Positions 36,156 through 45,196 of a stretch of DNA of 64,000 nucleotides are shown here, piece by piece. The notes beneath the pieces are model-generated. The model saw only the letters and a list, made by a program, of their open reading frames with translations. It did no database searches and was not told where the DNA came from. This stretch comes from Pacificimonas aurantium. GTDB lineage: Bacteria > Pseudomonadota > Alphaproteobacteria > Sphingomonadales > Sphingomonadaceae. A program made the translations under genes and the position numbers. How positions within the stretch are numbered: position 1 is the stretch's first letter; each line of letters begins with the position of its first letter. The stretch is from NCBI RefSeq assembly GCF_020092905.1, contig NZ_JAGSGB010000001.1:434001-498000 (forward strand). The letters are read 5' to 3'.

Positions 36156-37631
36156 TCAGCAGTCGATGATGCGTTCCAGCCGCTCGATGTCGGCGGATAG
36201 TTCACCGTCGCCGGCGCGAAGTTCCTCGATGCGCTTCACCGCATGCATGACCGTTGTGTGATCGCGCCCGCCGAAGCGCTTGCCGATGTCGGGAAGGCTG
36301 CGCGGGGTCAGCCGCTTGGCAAGGTACATGGCGATCTGCCGTGGCCGGGCCACATCTCGCGCGCGCCGCGCGGACAGCATGTCCGATAGCTTGATGTGAT
36401 AGAATTCCGCCACTTCCCGCTGGATCCGGTCAACAGTCACCCGGCGGGAATGCGAGCGCAGAACGCTCGACAGGACCTGGCGCGCCGTCGCCACGTCGAT
36501 CGCGCTCCCACGTGTCTTCGAATAGGCGATCACGCGGTTCAGCGCCCCTTCGAGCTCGCGGATGTTGCCGGTTACCTTGCGGGCCAGGAAGTCGACGACC
36601 TCCTCGCTGACGAGCGCGTTGCTCTCGAACCCCATGCGCGTGAGCTTTTCGTTCAGAATATTGAGCCGAAGCTCATATTCGGCCGGATTGATGTCGGCGA
36701 CGAGCCCCCAGGCCAGGCGCGAGCGCACGCGCGCCTCGATCCCGTCGAGATCCTGTGGCGGCCGGTCCGCCGAAATCACGAGGGGGCGTTCCGCAGCGAT
36801 GATCTCGTTCATCGTGTGGAACATCTCTTCCTGCGTCGACTCCTTGCCTCCGATGAACTGGATATCGTCGATCAGCAGAAGGTCGGCGGTTCGAAGACGG
36901 CGCTTGAAGCTGAGCGTATCCTTGGCGCGCATCGCAGCGAGGAATTCGCACATGAACTTCTCGGCCGACATGTAGACGACCTTCGCGGAGGGATCGCGGC
37001 GACGAAACTCCCAGCCGATCGCATGCATCAGGTGGGTTTTGCCGATCCCCGTAATCCCGTGCAGGAACAGGGGGTTGAAGGTGATATCGCCGCCCTCGGC
37101 AACGGCTTTGGCCGCACCATAGGCCAGCTCGTTGGCCTTCCCGACCACAAAAGCCTCGAAGGTGTAGCGCGGATTGAGAACCGCAGCATTCTGCGCGTCG
37201 GGGTCCGACGCTGCCTGCTGCCGACTCGCAGATTCCGCCGGGTTGCCCACGACGGGTTCCGAGGCCTCGATATGCTGCGCGTCGGGGACTGCGGACACGG
37301 TCCGGACGCCGCTTTCGATCCGGACGTTACGCACCGGGCTTCCCCCGGCGCCCCAGAGCAGCCGCAGGCGTTCGACATAGTGGCTGCGCACCCAGTCGGC
37401 CTTGAACGCCGTCGGCATGTTCAGCACCGCAGTATCGTGATCGATCCCGACGAATGTCAGTTCGGAAAGCCAGGAAGAAAAGGTGCGCGGTCCGAATTCG
37501 GCCTTCAGTGCCTCGCGGATCCGGCCCCAACGCGCCGCCGAGTCGAAAGCCTCCGTCACATCACTCGCTGCCTGCAGACTTGCCAACTTCCGAACCTCCC
37601 TGCCGTGCGCTTCCGCCTCAGCAACAGACAA
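36156..37631 (-). CDS. dnaA: Chromosomal replication initiator protein DnaA
   Basis: Binds DnaA boxes and opens the origin. Domain I is near residues 30-100 (ALKAEFGPRTFSSWL), a Ser/Ala/Gln-rich domain II linker follows, then the AAA+ domain III with Walker A GITGIGKTH and Walker B LLLIDDIQF, sensor residues, and domain IV with the signature GRDHTTVMHAVKRIEEL. The family's usual Walker A is GGVGLGKTH, so the first positions differ slightly. The start is uncertain: TTG at 37631 has AGGAG five bases upstream, and TTG at 37586 has GGGAGG eight bases upstream; both fit a 476-491-residue protein. Confidence 0.96.
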   Translation of the reverse strand: MSVAEAEAHGREVRKLASLQAASDVTEAFDSAARWGRIREALKAEFGPRTFSSWLSELTFVGIDHDTAVLNMPTAFKADWVRSHYVERLRLLWGAGGSPVRNVRIESGVRTVSAVPDAQHIEASEPVVGNPAESASRQQAASDPDAQNAAVLNPRYTFEAFVVGKANELAYGAAKAVAEGGDITFNPLFLHGITGIGKTHLMHAIGWEFRRRDPSAKVVYMSAEKFMCEFLAAMRAKDTLSFKRRLRTADLLLIDDIQFIGGKESTQEEMFHTMNEIIAAERPLVISADRPPQDLDGIEARVRSRLAWGLVADINPAEYELRLNILNEKLTRMGFESNALVSEEVVDFLARKVTGNIRELEGALNRVIAYSKTRGSAIDVATARQVLSSVLRSHSRRVTVDRIQREVAEFYHIKLSDMLSARRARDVARPRQIAMYLAKRLTPRSLPDIGKRFGGRDHTTVMHAVKRIEELRAGDGELSADIERLERIIDC

Positions 37632-38053
37632 AGCATCTCCTGCCGCCGTCTCCCGGGAAACGGCGAGTCTGGAACTGCCTGCTGTTACGTTGGCCCTGCC
37701 TAACTGCTTCGCACTAACTACGAAGGAACCACGAAAGACAGAACCCCCCGAATCTAAATAAACGCAACCTGCTTCACTCAGATACAGCTTACCCGTTTAC
37801 CGCGAATACTTCTCTCGCGGTCACTTCCCGGCACCAATGCATGGGAATACTGGAAAGACTTGGGCCGCCTGTGCTGGCGAGGTCCTTTTGTAGGTCGGCT
37901 GAGGCCTGCCTTTCAAGGGTCCGGCTGCAACAGAACTTAAATAAATAAATTGACAGAGGGAGGCCCGCGATTCGCTGCTTGGCACAGGCCGTCAGAGCCG
38001 CCGCGAACCGCAGGCCATCGCCCGCGACTCATTGAAAAGACATGATTCTTACG
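37632..38053. other. dnaA-rpsT intergenic region
   Basis: About 420 bp between the 5' end of dnaA and the rpsT terminator, with no credible gene. It is lower in GC than its neighbours, with an AT-rich run at about 37934-37950. I find no clear TTATCCACA-type DnaA box, so I do not call it an origin. It probably holds the dnaA promoter and leader. Confidence 0.5.
37888..37916 (-). promoter_or_regulatory. Possible dnaA promoter
   Basis: On the minus strand TTGAAA (37916-37911), 17 bases, CTACAA (37893-37888). The -35 is good and the -10 is weak. It would give a leader of roughly 250 nt before dnaA. Confidence 0.25.
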
Positions 38054-38089
38054 AAAAAGGGCGCCGGATCCAGATGAACCCGACGCCCT
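38054..38089 (-). terminator. Intrinsic terminator of rpsT
   Basis: On the minus strand AGGGCGTCGG pairs with CCGGCGCCCT over ten base pairs (one G-U) with a 12-nt loop, followed by TTTTT, starting 23 nt after the rpsT stop. A T-run also follows on the plus strand (38092-38097), so it may work both ways. Confidence 0.88.
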
Positions 38090-38112
38090 AGTTTTTTGAA
38101 AAGACGAAGCTT

Positions 38113-38376
38113 TTAGCCGATCGCCTGAATCCGGTGCGAAAGACGGGACAGTTTGCGTGCCACGGTATTCTTGTGAAGCACGCCCTTGGCAGCCCCGCGC
38201 TGCAGGTGCGGCTGCGCCGTCTGAAGAGCCTGACGGGCCGCATCCTTGTCGCCCGCCGCAATCTCAGCCTCGATCTTCTTCACATAAGTGCGGATCTCGC
38301 TGACGCGCGAGCGGTTGATGTCCGCACGGCGGTCGTTGCGACGAATGCGCTTGCGCGCCTGAGGTGTATTGGCCAT
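38113..38376 (-). CDS. rpsT: 30S ribosomal protein S20
   Basis: An 87-residue, very basic protein that binds 16S rRNA near the base of the body. [23 protein letters not shown]-type N-terminus and the C-terminal [20 protein letters not shown] segment are characteristic. It is a single-gene unit with its own promoter (38484-38512) and intrinsic terminator. S20 genes next to dnaA and mutM are usual in Sphingomonadales. Confidence 0.97.
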   Translation of the reverse strand: MANTPQARKRIRRNDRRADINRSRVSEIRTYVKKIEAEIAAGDKDAARQALQTAQPHLQRGAAKGVLHKNTVARKLSRLSHRIQAIG

Positions 38377-38483
38377 CGGCTCTTACTGGTCCTGCTACGA
38401 ATTTCGGGTCGTCCGTCAGGCCGCAGCGAAGTTCGCGCGGGCTAACGGCGGTGCGCAGGTTTCCCTGCGAACCGAAAGGCGCG

Positions 38484-38512
38484 CAGATAGGGACTGCCTT
38501 CTTCCGCGTCAA
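38484..38512 (-). promoter_or_regulatory. rpsT promoter
   Basis: On the minus strand TTGACG, 17 bases, TATCTG, about 108 nt before the rpsT start. The leader contains a hairpin at 38454-38469 (CGCAGG, GAAA tetraloop, CCTGCG), perhaps involved in translational control. The same promoter form precedes rpmB. Confidence 0.6.
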
Positions 38513-38525
38513 GCGCTTCTCGGTA

Positions 38526-39338
38526 TCAGCGCTGGCACCTGGGGCAGAAGAAGCTGGATCGCCCCGATTGGACGATTCGCCGAATCGGCTGTGCGCAGGT
38601 CAGGCAAGGCTCGCCTTCGCGGCCATATACTTTGAACTCATGCTGGAAATATCCAAGGTCTCCGGAAGGCTGGGCGAAGTCGCGAAGCGTCGAGCCGCCG
38701 GCCCGGATCGCGCGGCGCAGCACCGCCGGGATCGTCCCGGCCAGCCGGCCGAGCTCCCTGTAGGTCACGCGCTCGCCCTTGCGGGTGGGGCGCACCCCCG
38801 CTTCGAACAGCGCCTCGCAGACATATATATTGCCAAGCCCGGCGATGCGCCGTCCATCGAGGAGCAGCGCCTTGATGGGCGACCTGCTGTTACGGATGAC
38901 CGCCGCCAGATAGTCCGCGGTCAGCTCTCCGGAGAGCGGCTCGGGCCCGCAGGCGGCGATCAGCGGATGCGCCGCGAGCTCCTCGGTACGCACCAGGTGG
39001 AGCGAACCGAAGCGGCGCGGGTCGTTCAGCGCGATGCGAGTCTCGTCCGTCGAGAAGATGACATGGTCGTGCTTTGCGATCTCTTCTGGGGCGATGCGCA
39101 TACGGCCCGACATGCCCAGGTGCAGGATGACGCTGTCGCCGCGGTCGGTATGGAGAAGGCCGTATTTCGCCCGGCGGCCGACATCCACAATGCGCGCACC
39201 TTGCAGCTGCTGCCGAAAGTCGGGCGATACTGGCCAGCGAAGGTCCGGGCGCCGCACCTCTACCTCCGTCAGGCGCCGCCCCCTTAGATGGGCACCGATG
39301 CCGCGCATCGTCGTTTCAACCTCGGGAAGTTCGGGCAT
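38526..39338 (-). CDS. mutM: Formamidopyrimidine-DNA glycosylase (Fpg)
   Basis: A 270-residue bifunctional glycosylase/AP lyase that excises 8-oxoguanine. The N-terminal MPELPEVET gives the catalytic Pro1 after Met removal and Glu2; the conserved lysine is in GRRAKYGL; the H2TH region includes GLGNIYVCEALF; and the C-terminal zinc finger has CLTCAQPI and FFCPRCQ. The ATG at 39338 is fixed by the catalytic proline; longer frames are not real. Divergent from ubiE with 88 bp between. Confidence 0.97.
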   Translation of the reverse strand: MPELPEVETTMRGIGAHLRGRRLTEVEVRRPDLRWPVSPDFRQQLQGARIVDVGRRAKYGLLHTDRGDSVILHLGMSGRMRIAPEEIAKHDHVIFSTDETRIALNDPRRFGSLHLVRTEELAAHPLIAACGPEPLSGELTADYLAAVIRNSRSPIKALLLDGRRIAGLGNIYVCEALFEAGVRPTRKGERVTYRELGRLAGTIPAVLRRAIRAGGSTLRDFAQPSGDLGYFQHEFKVYGREGEPCLTCAQPIRRIVQSGRSSFFCPRCQR

Positions 39339-39426
39339 TGGGCCGGGAAGATCGCCTGCTCTGATTGACGCCTCGCGACATAAGGCGCGTTTGCCGCGGA
39401 ATGAAGGTGCGGCTAAGCGCCCGGGA

Positions 39427-40161
39427 ATGACCGAAACCACCGTCAGCTATGGCTTCCAGGACGTAACGCCGGAGGAAAAGACCCGCCGCGTCGGGTCCGT
39501 CTTCGAGCGCGTGGCGCGCCGCTACGACATCATGAACGATTTCATGTCGGGCGGACTGCACCGAATCTGGAAGGACGAATTCGTCGAAAAGGTCGCGCCG
39601 CGGCCCGGGGAGCGCATTCTCGACATGGCAGGCGGAACCGGTGACATCGCCTTTCGCATGGCGCGGCGCGGCGCGCATGTGACCGTCTCCGACATCAATC
39701 CGCACATGCTCGAAGAAGGCCGCAAGCGGGCGCCCGCGAAATTGGCGGACCTACTCGCCTGGCAGGAAGAGAATGCCGAAACGCTCAGCTTCTCCTCCGC
39801 CAGGTTCGACGCCTATACGATCGCCTTCGGCATCCGCAATGTGACCGACATTCCCGCGGCGCTGCGCGAGGCCCACCGGGTGCTGAAGTTCGGCGGCCGT
39901 TTCTACTGCCTGGAGTTCAGCCGCATGGAGTGGCCGGTCGCCGCCGACCTGTACGACGCCTATTCGCTGAAGGTCGTGCCGAAGATCGGCAAGATCGTCG
40001 CTCAGGACGAGGAAGCCTATCAGTATCTCGTCGAGTCGATCCGGCGCTTCCCGCCGATGGAAGAATTTCGGGCGATGATCGGCGAGGCCGGCTTCGCGCG
40101 CACGTCGGTAAGGCCCATTCTCGGCGGCCTGGTGGCGATTCACTCCGGCTGGAAGCTTTGA
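39427..40161 (+). CDS. ubiE: Ubiquinone/menaquinone biosynthesis C-methyltransferase
   Basis: A 244-residue SAM-dependent enzyme that C-methylates the ubiquinone ring. Family marks are VFERVARRYDIMNDFMSGGLHRIWKD at the N-terminus, the SAM motif LDMAGGTGDIA, and AFGIRNVTD followed by KFGGRFYCLEFS. The ATG is preceded by only a weak GGGA. Its TGA overlaps the TTG start of ubiB (TTGA), so the two ubiquinone genes are coupled. Confidence 0.95.
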   Translation: MTETTVSYGFQDVTPEEKTRRVGSVFERVARRYDIMNDFMSGGLHRIWKDEFVEKVAPRPGERILDMAGGTGDIAFRMARRGAHVTVSDINPHMLEEGRKRAPAKLADLLAWQEENAETLSFSSARFDAYTIAFGIRNVTDIPAALREAHRVLKFGGRFYCLEFSRMEWPVAADLYDAYSLKVVPKIGKIVAQDEEAYQYLVESIRRFPPMEEFRAMIGEAGFARTSVRPILGGLVAIHSGWKL

Positions 40162-41687
40162 CCACCCGCCTTACGCATATGCGGCGCGTCTTCAGCTGGG
40201 CGCGCACCCTGGCACGCCACGGCGCTTTGCGCGTGCTGGAAACCCACCCGCATTCGCCGCCGCAACTGCGCAGGCTTGCGAAGGCAGCCCGCTTCGGCAC
40301 CGGTGCGCCGAAAGAGCCGCGCTACAAGCAGGCATTTCAGGAACTCGGACCGGCTGCCATCAAGCTCGGCCAGGCCCTCGCAACGCGGCCCGACCTCGTG
40401 GGCGAGGCGGCCGCGCGCGAGCTGGCGACGCTTCAGGATCAGCTAGAACCCTTCGCCTTTTCCGATGTGTGCGCCAGCATCGAAGCCGCGTTCGAGCGGC
40501 CGGTCTCCGAACTGTTCGCCTCTATCGAGGAAACGCCGGTCGGGTCGGCCTCCATCGCCCAGGTCCACCGGGCGGTCACGACAGACGGGCGCACGGTCGC
40601 CGTGAAAGTACTGCGCCCGGGAATCGAGGACGAATTCGCCAGAGCCATCGAAACCTATGAATGGCTGGCGGCACGGATCGAGACGATGGGCGGGGAATTC
40701 GCGCGGCTGAGGCCACGCGCCACCATTGCTTATTTTCGCCGCTGGACCGAGCGCGAGCTGAACCTGCGCATCGAGGCCGCCTCCGCTTCGGAACTAAAGC
40801 AGGACCTGGCTGCGGAGCCTGGCTTCGTCATCCCGGAAATCGACTGGCAGCGCACGGCGCGGCGAGTGATGACCGTCGAATGGATTGACGGCATCAAGAT
40901 GACGAATCTTGCGGCGATTGACGAGGCCGGGCTCGACCGGCGCGCGCTTGCCACCATCCTCGTGCGCGGCTTCCTGCGTCAATCCGTGATTAACGGCTTC
41001 TTCCACGCCGACCTGCACCAGGGAAATCTCTTCGCCCTTCCCGATGGCCGCATCGCCGCCATCGACTTCGGCATCATGGGGCGCATCAACCACAAGGCGC
41101 GGCTGTGGCTTGCCGAGATCATGGCCGGCCTCATCAACGGCGAATATCGCCGGGTGGCGGAGATTCACTTCGAGGCGGGCTACGTGCCGCCGCACCACGA
41201 CATGAACGAATTCATCACCGCGCTGCGATCGGTGGGCGAGCCGATTCGCGGCCTCCCGGTGAAGGATATCTCGATCGGCCAGATGCTGGACGGCCTGTTC
41301 ACCATCACACGCCAGTTCGACATGGTGACCCAGCCGCATCTCCTCCTCCTCCAGAAGACGATGGTGATGGTCGAAGGGGTCGCCTATGCGCTCGACCCCG
41401 AGGTCAACATGCAGGCGATCGCGGAACCGCTGATCCTCGAATGGGGCCGCGACGAACTCGGCCCGGAAGGCCAGCTCGCAGACAAGATCGTGCGCGACTG
41501 GCGGACGCTTCTGGAGTTGCCCGATTTCATGCGCCGCGTCATGACACTCGTGCCCGACCCGGGCGCTGCGCCTCCCCTGCCGCCGCTCGCTCCGCTTCCG
41601 GAACCGCGGCGCGCCGGACCGATCCCCTGGCTCCTGCTTGGCTCCGGCATCGGGGCAGGCCTGTTCGCGCTGGGGCTGACCTTCTAG
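40158..41687 (+). CDS. ubiB: Ubiquinone biosynthesis regulatory protein kinase UbiB
   Basis: A 509-residue atypical kinase/ATPase of the UbiB/ADCK family needed for ubiquinone synthesis. The TTG at 40158 overlaps the ubiE stop and gives the usual start TTRLTHMRRVFSWARTLARHG. Features are the KxGQ motif AIKLGQALATRPDL, the Ala-rich loop GSASIAQVHRAV, VAVKVLRPGI, FHADLHQGNLF, DFG (IDFGIMG), and two C-terminal hydrophobic stretches that anchor it to the membrane. Confidence 0.95.
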   Translation: MTTRLTHMRRVFSWARTLARHGALRVLETHPHSPPQLRRLAKAARFGTGAPKEPRYKQAFQELGPAAIKLGQALATRPDLVGEAAARELATLQDQLEPFAFSDVCASIEAAFERPVSELFASIEETPVGSASIAQVHRAVTTDGRTVAVKVLRPGIEDEFARAIETYEWLAARIETMGGEFARLRPRATIAYFRRWTERELNLRIEAASASELKQDLAAEPGFVIPEIDWQRTARRVMTVEWIDGIKMTNLAAIDEAGLDRRALATILVRGFLRQSVINGFFHADLHQGNLFALPDGRIAAIDFGIMGRINHKARLWLAEIMAGLINGEYRRVAEIHFEAGYVPPHHDMNEFITALRSVGEPIRGLPVKDISIGQMLDGLFTITRQFDMVTQPHLLLLQKTMVMVEGVAYALDPEVNMQAIAEPLILEWGRDELGPEGQLADKIVRDWRTLLELPDFMRRVMTLVPDPGAAPPLPPLAPLPEPRRAGPIPWLLLGSGIGAGLFALGLTF

Positions 41688-41702
41688 GCTGGGGCTTGCT
41701 GT

Positions 41703-42722
41703 CTAGGATGGATCTTCCGGTCGCCGCGACCGGCCGAACGTCCGAATGGCGATCAGCACACCGCCGGCTGCCGTGATCAGCGCGGCCAGGGACACGAGGG
41801 CCCTTTCCCAGCTGGCAAAGAGGGCGGAGACAAGGTCACCCGCATTCCGCGCTTCCTCCACCGCCCGCAGGAAATTCGCCCAGAAGCCGATGCTGATTTC
41901 CAGGTCGACACTTTCCTCGTAGCGGTCGAGCCGCGTCGTTCCGCACCTGCCGTCGGCTGCCACCTCCATCACCTCCACGTCGACGCTGGCCGTATAGATG
42001 CCCGGCTCTTCGGGCAGCACGGTCCAGCGCCACTCGGCCCGGCCCATATCGCGGGCGAGCGGTTTGACGACGCCGTTTTCACTCAGAATGTCGATCGACG
42101 GCGGCGCGGCGAAGGTGGCTTTCATGCAGCGGCCGATATGCAGATCGCGCGCCGGCAGAATCTCGGTCCGTGTGCCGGCCTGGCGCTCGATCCCCGCATC
42201 CGTTGCCGCCACGAAGAAGCGAATCTGCGCCCGTTCGCCCACCCACATGTCGGGCGGCTCTGCGAAACTGCCCCTGCCCATCCGAACACCCCCGCAGTCG
42301 AGGTCGCCGCTAGGGCAGCTCGCCGGCCCCGCCCCCTCTATGGAATCAGAGGCCGTCTCACCGTCGGCCGAATCAGCGGGCGCGAAGACCGCGCTGTCGT
42401 CCGCCTCGTCTTGGTGCGATCCGGCCGAACCCGGGGTTGCCACCACGACGGGTTCGCTGGGCGCAATCGGTGCCGCCGACCCTTCGTCCTCACCGGCGCC
42501 TGAAGGAGGTGGCGGAGGCGGTGGTGGTGGAGGGGGCGGTGGTGGTGGAGGCGGCGGTGGTGGTGGAGGCGGCGGCGGCGGTGGTGGGGGCGGGGGCGGC
42601 GGAGGCGCGGCAGTCGCATCGTCTCCAGTGCCTGCAGGCGTGCGATCGCCGAGCGATGCCCCGTCCGAACAGCTCGTCAGCGCAGCCGCTGCCAGCCCTA
42701 TGCCCATGAAAATCGATCGCAC
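41703..42722 (-). CDS. Putative lipoprotein with a 34-proline run and C-terminal membrane helix
   Basis: A 339-residue protein of unknown function. The start is taken as GTG at 42722-42720 (GGGGAG upstream), giving a lipoprotein-type signal (SIFMGIGLAAAALTSC). Then follow 34 unbroken prolines, an acidic linker, and a beta-rich region of about 130 residues (WVGERAQIRFFVAATD, EWRWTVLPEEPGIYTASVDVEV) resembling an Ig-like domain. A C-terminal transmembrane segment (ALVSLAALITAAGGVLIAI) ends in a basic tail. The two possible membrane anchors with a stiff polyproline rod between suggest an envelope-spanning or spacer protein. It is convergent with ubiB and divergent from coaBC. Confidence 0.65.
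   Translation of the reverse strand: MRSIFMGIGLAAAALTSCSDGASLGDRTPAGTGDDATAAPPPPPPPPPPPPPPPPPPPPPPPPPPPPPPPPPPSGAGEDEGSAAPIAPSEPVVVATPGSAGSHQDEADDSAVFAPADSADGETASDSIEGAGPASCPSGDLDCGGVRMGRGSFAEPPDMWVGERAQIRFFVAATDAGIERQAGTRTEILPARDLHIGRCMKATFAAPPSIDILSENGVVKPLARDMGRAEWRWTVLPEEPGIYTASVDVEVMEVAADGRCGTTRLDRYEESVDLEISIGFWANFLRAVEEARNAGDLVSALFASWERALVSLAALITAAGGVLIAIRTFGRSRRPEDPS
42504..42605 (-). repeat. Polyproline-coding low-complexity tract (34 CCN codons)
   Basis: 102 bp reading as 34 consecutive proline codons on the minus strand, with an internal 18-bp near-repeat (CCTCCACCACCACCG plus CCN). Both strands stay free of stops. Slippage here would change proline number in frame. Confidence 0.95.
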
Positions 42723-42849
42723 GTTGCCGCCGCTCCCCGCTCGTACGCAACGCAACCCCCCGGCTCAGACCCCTAAGTCGCGCAGCGCGGTCCGGCAAGA
42801 AGCTGAGCGCTAGCCGCGAGAGGACACGCGGTCTAAACGCAGTCTCCTT

Positions 42850-44061
42850 ATGCAGGGTAAGCGCATTCTCCTCATCGTTTCCGGCGGCATTGCGGCCTAC
42901 AAGGCGCTCGAGCTTGTGCGCCTCCTCAACCGGGAGGGGGCGCAGGTACGTGCGGTCATGACCGAAAGCGCCAAGAGCTTCGTCACGCCGCTGTCCCTGT
43001 CGGTCCTCACCGGTGACCGGGTCTTTGGCAATATTCTGGACGCGACGGAAGAGTCCGAGATCGGCCATATCCAGCTATCGCGCGACGCCGACCTGGTGGT
43101 TGTCTGCCCCGCCACGGCCAATCTGATGGCGAAGGCGGCGCAGGGCCTGGCCGACGATCTGGCTACGACATTGCTTCTCGCGACAGACACGCGCGTTCTC
43201 TGGATCCCGGCGATGAATGTGCGCATGTGGCATCACCCGGCCACGAAGCGGAATGTGGCCCAACTCTCTGCGGATGGAGCGCACGTCATGAGCCCCGACG
43301 AGGGCGGCATGGCCTGCGGCGAATGGGGCGCCGGCCGCCTGCCCGAACCGCCCGCCATCGTCGATCGCATCCGCAGCGAGCTTAGTGCCGAAACGAAGCT
43401 GCCCCCGCCGGAGGGCGCACGGCCACTTGCGGGAAAGCGCGCGGTCGTGACCGCGGGGCCTACGCATGAACCGATCGATCCGGTGCGCTACATCGCCAAC
43501 CGGTCGAGCGGACGCCAGGGTTTTGCCATTGCCGAGGCGCTGGCGGCGCTGGGAGCGGACGTCACGCTTGTCGCCGGTCCGGTAACTCTGCCGGCCCCGC
43601 GAAACGTGCGGCGCATCGATGTGGAAAGCGCCCGCGAGATGAGACAGGCGGTGGAAGATGCGCTGCCTGCCGACATCGCGGTGATGGTGGCGGCGGTCGC
43701 GGACTGGCGCGTCGCTGAGGAGGCGCCGACCAAGCTGAAGAAGGACGGCGCCAGCCTTCCACCCCTGACGCTTGCCGAAAATCCGGACATTCTGGCGGAA
43801 CTGTCGATGCACGACCGGCGGCCCCGACTGGTCGTAGGCTTCGCCGCGGAAACCGACAATGTCGTGGACCACGCATCCGCGAAGCTTGCGCGCAAGGGCT
43901 GCGACTGGATCGTCGCAAACGACGTATCCGGCGATGTGATGGGCGGCGCGGACAACCGCGTTCATCTGGTAACGGCGGGCGGTGTAGAGGACTGGCCGGA
44001 CCTTCCCAAGAGCGAGGTGGCCCGCCGCCTTGCCGACCGAATCGCGAAGGAGTGCGCATGA
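42850..44061 (+). CDS. coaBC: Bifunctional phosphopantothenoylcysteine decarboxylase / phosphopantothenate-cysteine ligase
   Basis: A 403-residue enzyme for two steps of coenzyme A synthesis. The N-terminal flavoprotein decarboxylase has [15 protein letters not shown] and the PAMN substrate motif (IPAMNVRMW), with the reactive cysteine in [12 protein letters not shown]. The C-terminal ligase starts at ...[30 protein letters not shown] and holds the KLKKD segment. The stop overlaps the dut start (ATGA). Confidence 0.96.
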   Translation: MQGKRILLIVSGGIAAYKALELVRLLNREGAQVRAVMTESAKSFVTPLSLSVLTGDRVFGNILDATEESEIGHIQLSRDADLVVVCPATANLMAKAAQGLADDLATTLLLATDTRVLWIPAMNVRMWHHPATKRNVAQLSADGAHVMSPDEGGMACGEWGAGRLPEPPAIVDRIRSELSAETKLPPPEGARPLAGKRAVVTAGPTHEPIDPVRYIANRSSGRQGFAIAEALAALGADVTLVAGPVTLPAPRNVRRIDVESAREMRQAVEDALPADIAVMVAAVADWRVAEEAPTKLKKDGASLPPLTLAENPDILAELSMHDRRPRLVVGFAAETDNVVDHASAKLARKGCDWIVANDVSGDVMGGADNRVHLVTAGGVEDWPDLPKSEVARRLADRIAKECA

Positions 44062-44501
44062 GCGCGATCACGATAGAACTCAAGCGGCTGGACCATGCGG
44101 AGGGGCTTCCCGAACCTGCCTACGCGACCGACGGCGCGGCAGGCATGGACGTCGTGGCGGCAGAGGATGTCGACCTTGAGCCCGGCGCACGGCACGCCGT
44201 CGCGACCGGCTTCGCCATGGCCATCCCTGCTGGCTATGAGGTGCAGGTCCGGCCCCGCTCAGGCCTGGCGCTGAAGCATGGCGTTACCTGTCTGAACACG
44301 CCCGGCACCATCGATTCCGACTATCGCGGCGAAGTGAAGGTCATTCTCGCCAATCTCGGCAGCGAATCCTTCGCCGTTCGCCGCGGCGAACGCATTGCAC
44401 AGCTGGTTCCGGCGCCCGTTCAGCGCGCAGTCTTCGCCGCAGTAGAGACGCTATCCGAGACGGCGCGCGGCGAAGGCGGCTTCGGGAGCACCGGGCGCTA
44501 G
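44058..44501 (+). CDS. dut: Deoxyuridine 5'-triphosphate nucleotidohydrolase
   Basis: A 147-residue trimeric dUTPase that hydrolyses dUTP to dUMP, keeping uracil out of DNA. All five motifs are visible: [39 protein letters not shown], and the C-terminal [11 protein letters not shown] flap. ATG at 44058 overlaps the coaBC TGA. Confidence 0.97.
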   Translation: MSAITIELKRLDHAEGLPEPAYATDGAAGMDVVAAEDVDLEPGARHAVATGFAMAIPAGYEVQVRPRSGLALKHGVTCLNTPGTIDSDYRGEVKVILANLGSESFAVRRGERIAQLVPAPVQRAVFAAVETLSETARGEGGFGSTGR

Positions 44502-44513
44502 GCGCCCCACGCA

Positions 44514-45194
44514 ATGACGGAAACACTCTCCGAAAAGCTCGAGAGAACCGGGTCAGCGCATTGTCCCAGCTCGTTGAAGGATTGGCTCCCCGAGTTGGAG
44601 CAGCTGCCGTGGCCGGAAGCTGCGGGGCTCCGAATCGACCTGAACAGGCCCGGACTGAACGGTTTACGGGAAACGCTCGAGGCGTTCGCATCCGACCAGT
44701 TGGGCGTGCGAATGCAGGCGGTTCGAGCAACGTTGTTCGACAAGTGCCTGACCTCCAACTGGTCCCTTGGGTGGCATCAGGATCGGACCGTGGCAGTATC
44801 TGGCGAGCGTCGCCCCCCAGGCTACAAATGCTGGAATCGAAAGAGCGGCGTCGATCACTGCCAACCCCCGCTACCGGTGCTCCGCCGAATGCTGACAGCC
44901 CGTGTGCATCTTGATCCTGTCGATGATTCAAACGGCCCTCTAGAGATACTTGAGGCGTCTCATGCCGGAGGCGTACTGACGTCTGGAGCAATCACCGAAA
45001 TCGTCAAAACGGGGACTCGGTCTATCTGCTTGGCCAATCCTGGAGACATCTGGCTCTACAAGACGCTGATCGTGCACCGCTCTGGTGCATCGAACTCCTC
45101 TAACCGGCGGCGAGTTCTTCAGCTTGATTTTTCGCCGGACTCGGCTCTGCCGGGCGGCGTGTCGTGGGCCTTTGCTAGGAAAGGCAACGCTTGA
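44514..45194 (+). CDS. Phytanoyl-CoA dioxygenase (PhyH)-like 2-oxoglutarate/Fe(II) oxygenase
   Basis: A 226-residue protein with the jelly-roll iron site of the PhyH superfamily: His88-x-Asp90 in LGWHQDRT and His188 in LIVHRSGASNSSNRRRVLQLDFS, with an arginine about eleven residues later to hold 2-oxoglutarate. The GPLEILEASH stretch is the usual NGPLxxxPGSH motif. The substrate is unknown. Codon use is less GC-rich than in dut and the moeB-like gene around it, suggesting transfer into the conserved cluster. The next gene begins two bases after its stop. Confidence 0.72.
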   Translation: MTETLSEKLERTGSAHCPSSLKDWLPELEQLPWPEAAGLRIDLNRPGLNGLRETLEAFASDQLGVRMQAVRATLFDKCLTSNWSLGWHQDRTVAVSGERRPPGYKCWNRKSGVDHCQPPLPVLRRMLTARVHLDPVDDSNGPLEILEASHAGGVLTSGAITEIVKTGTRSICLANPGDIWLYKTLIVHRSGASNSSNRRRVLQLDFSPDSALPGGVSWAFARKGNA

Positions 45195-45196
45195 GA

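Noticed and set aside
35909-36169. Plus-strand frame across the 35-bp repeats, giving a repetitive peptide (VEMARIKRN-like units)
   Set aside because: Created by the repeat itself; it lies opposite the minus-strand gene with the strong ribosome-binding site and has none of its own.
37934-37954. AT-rich run and TTGACA near dnaA, considered as an origin or plus-strand promoter
   Set aside because: No DnaA boxes are recognisable, and no -10 element lies 16-18 bases after TTGACA. In Alphaproteobacteria dnaA is often not next to the origin.
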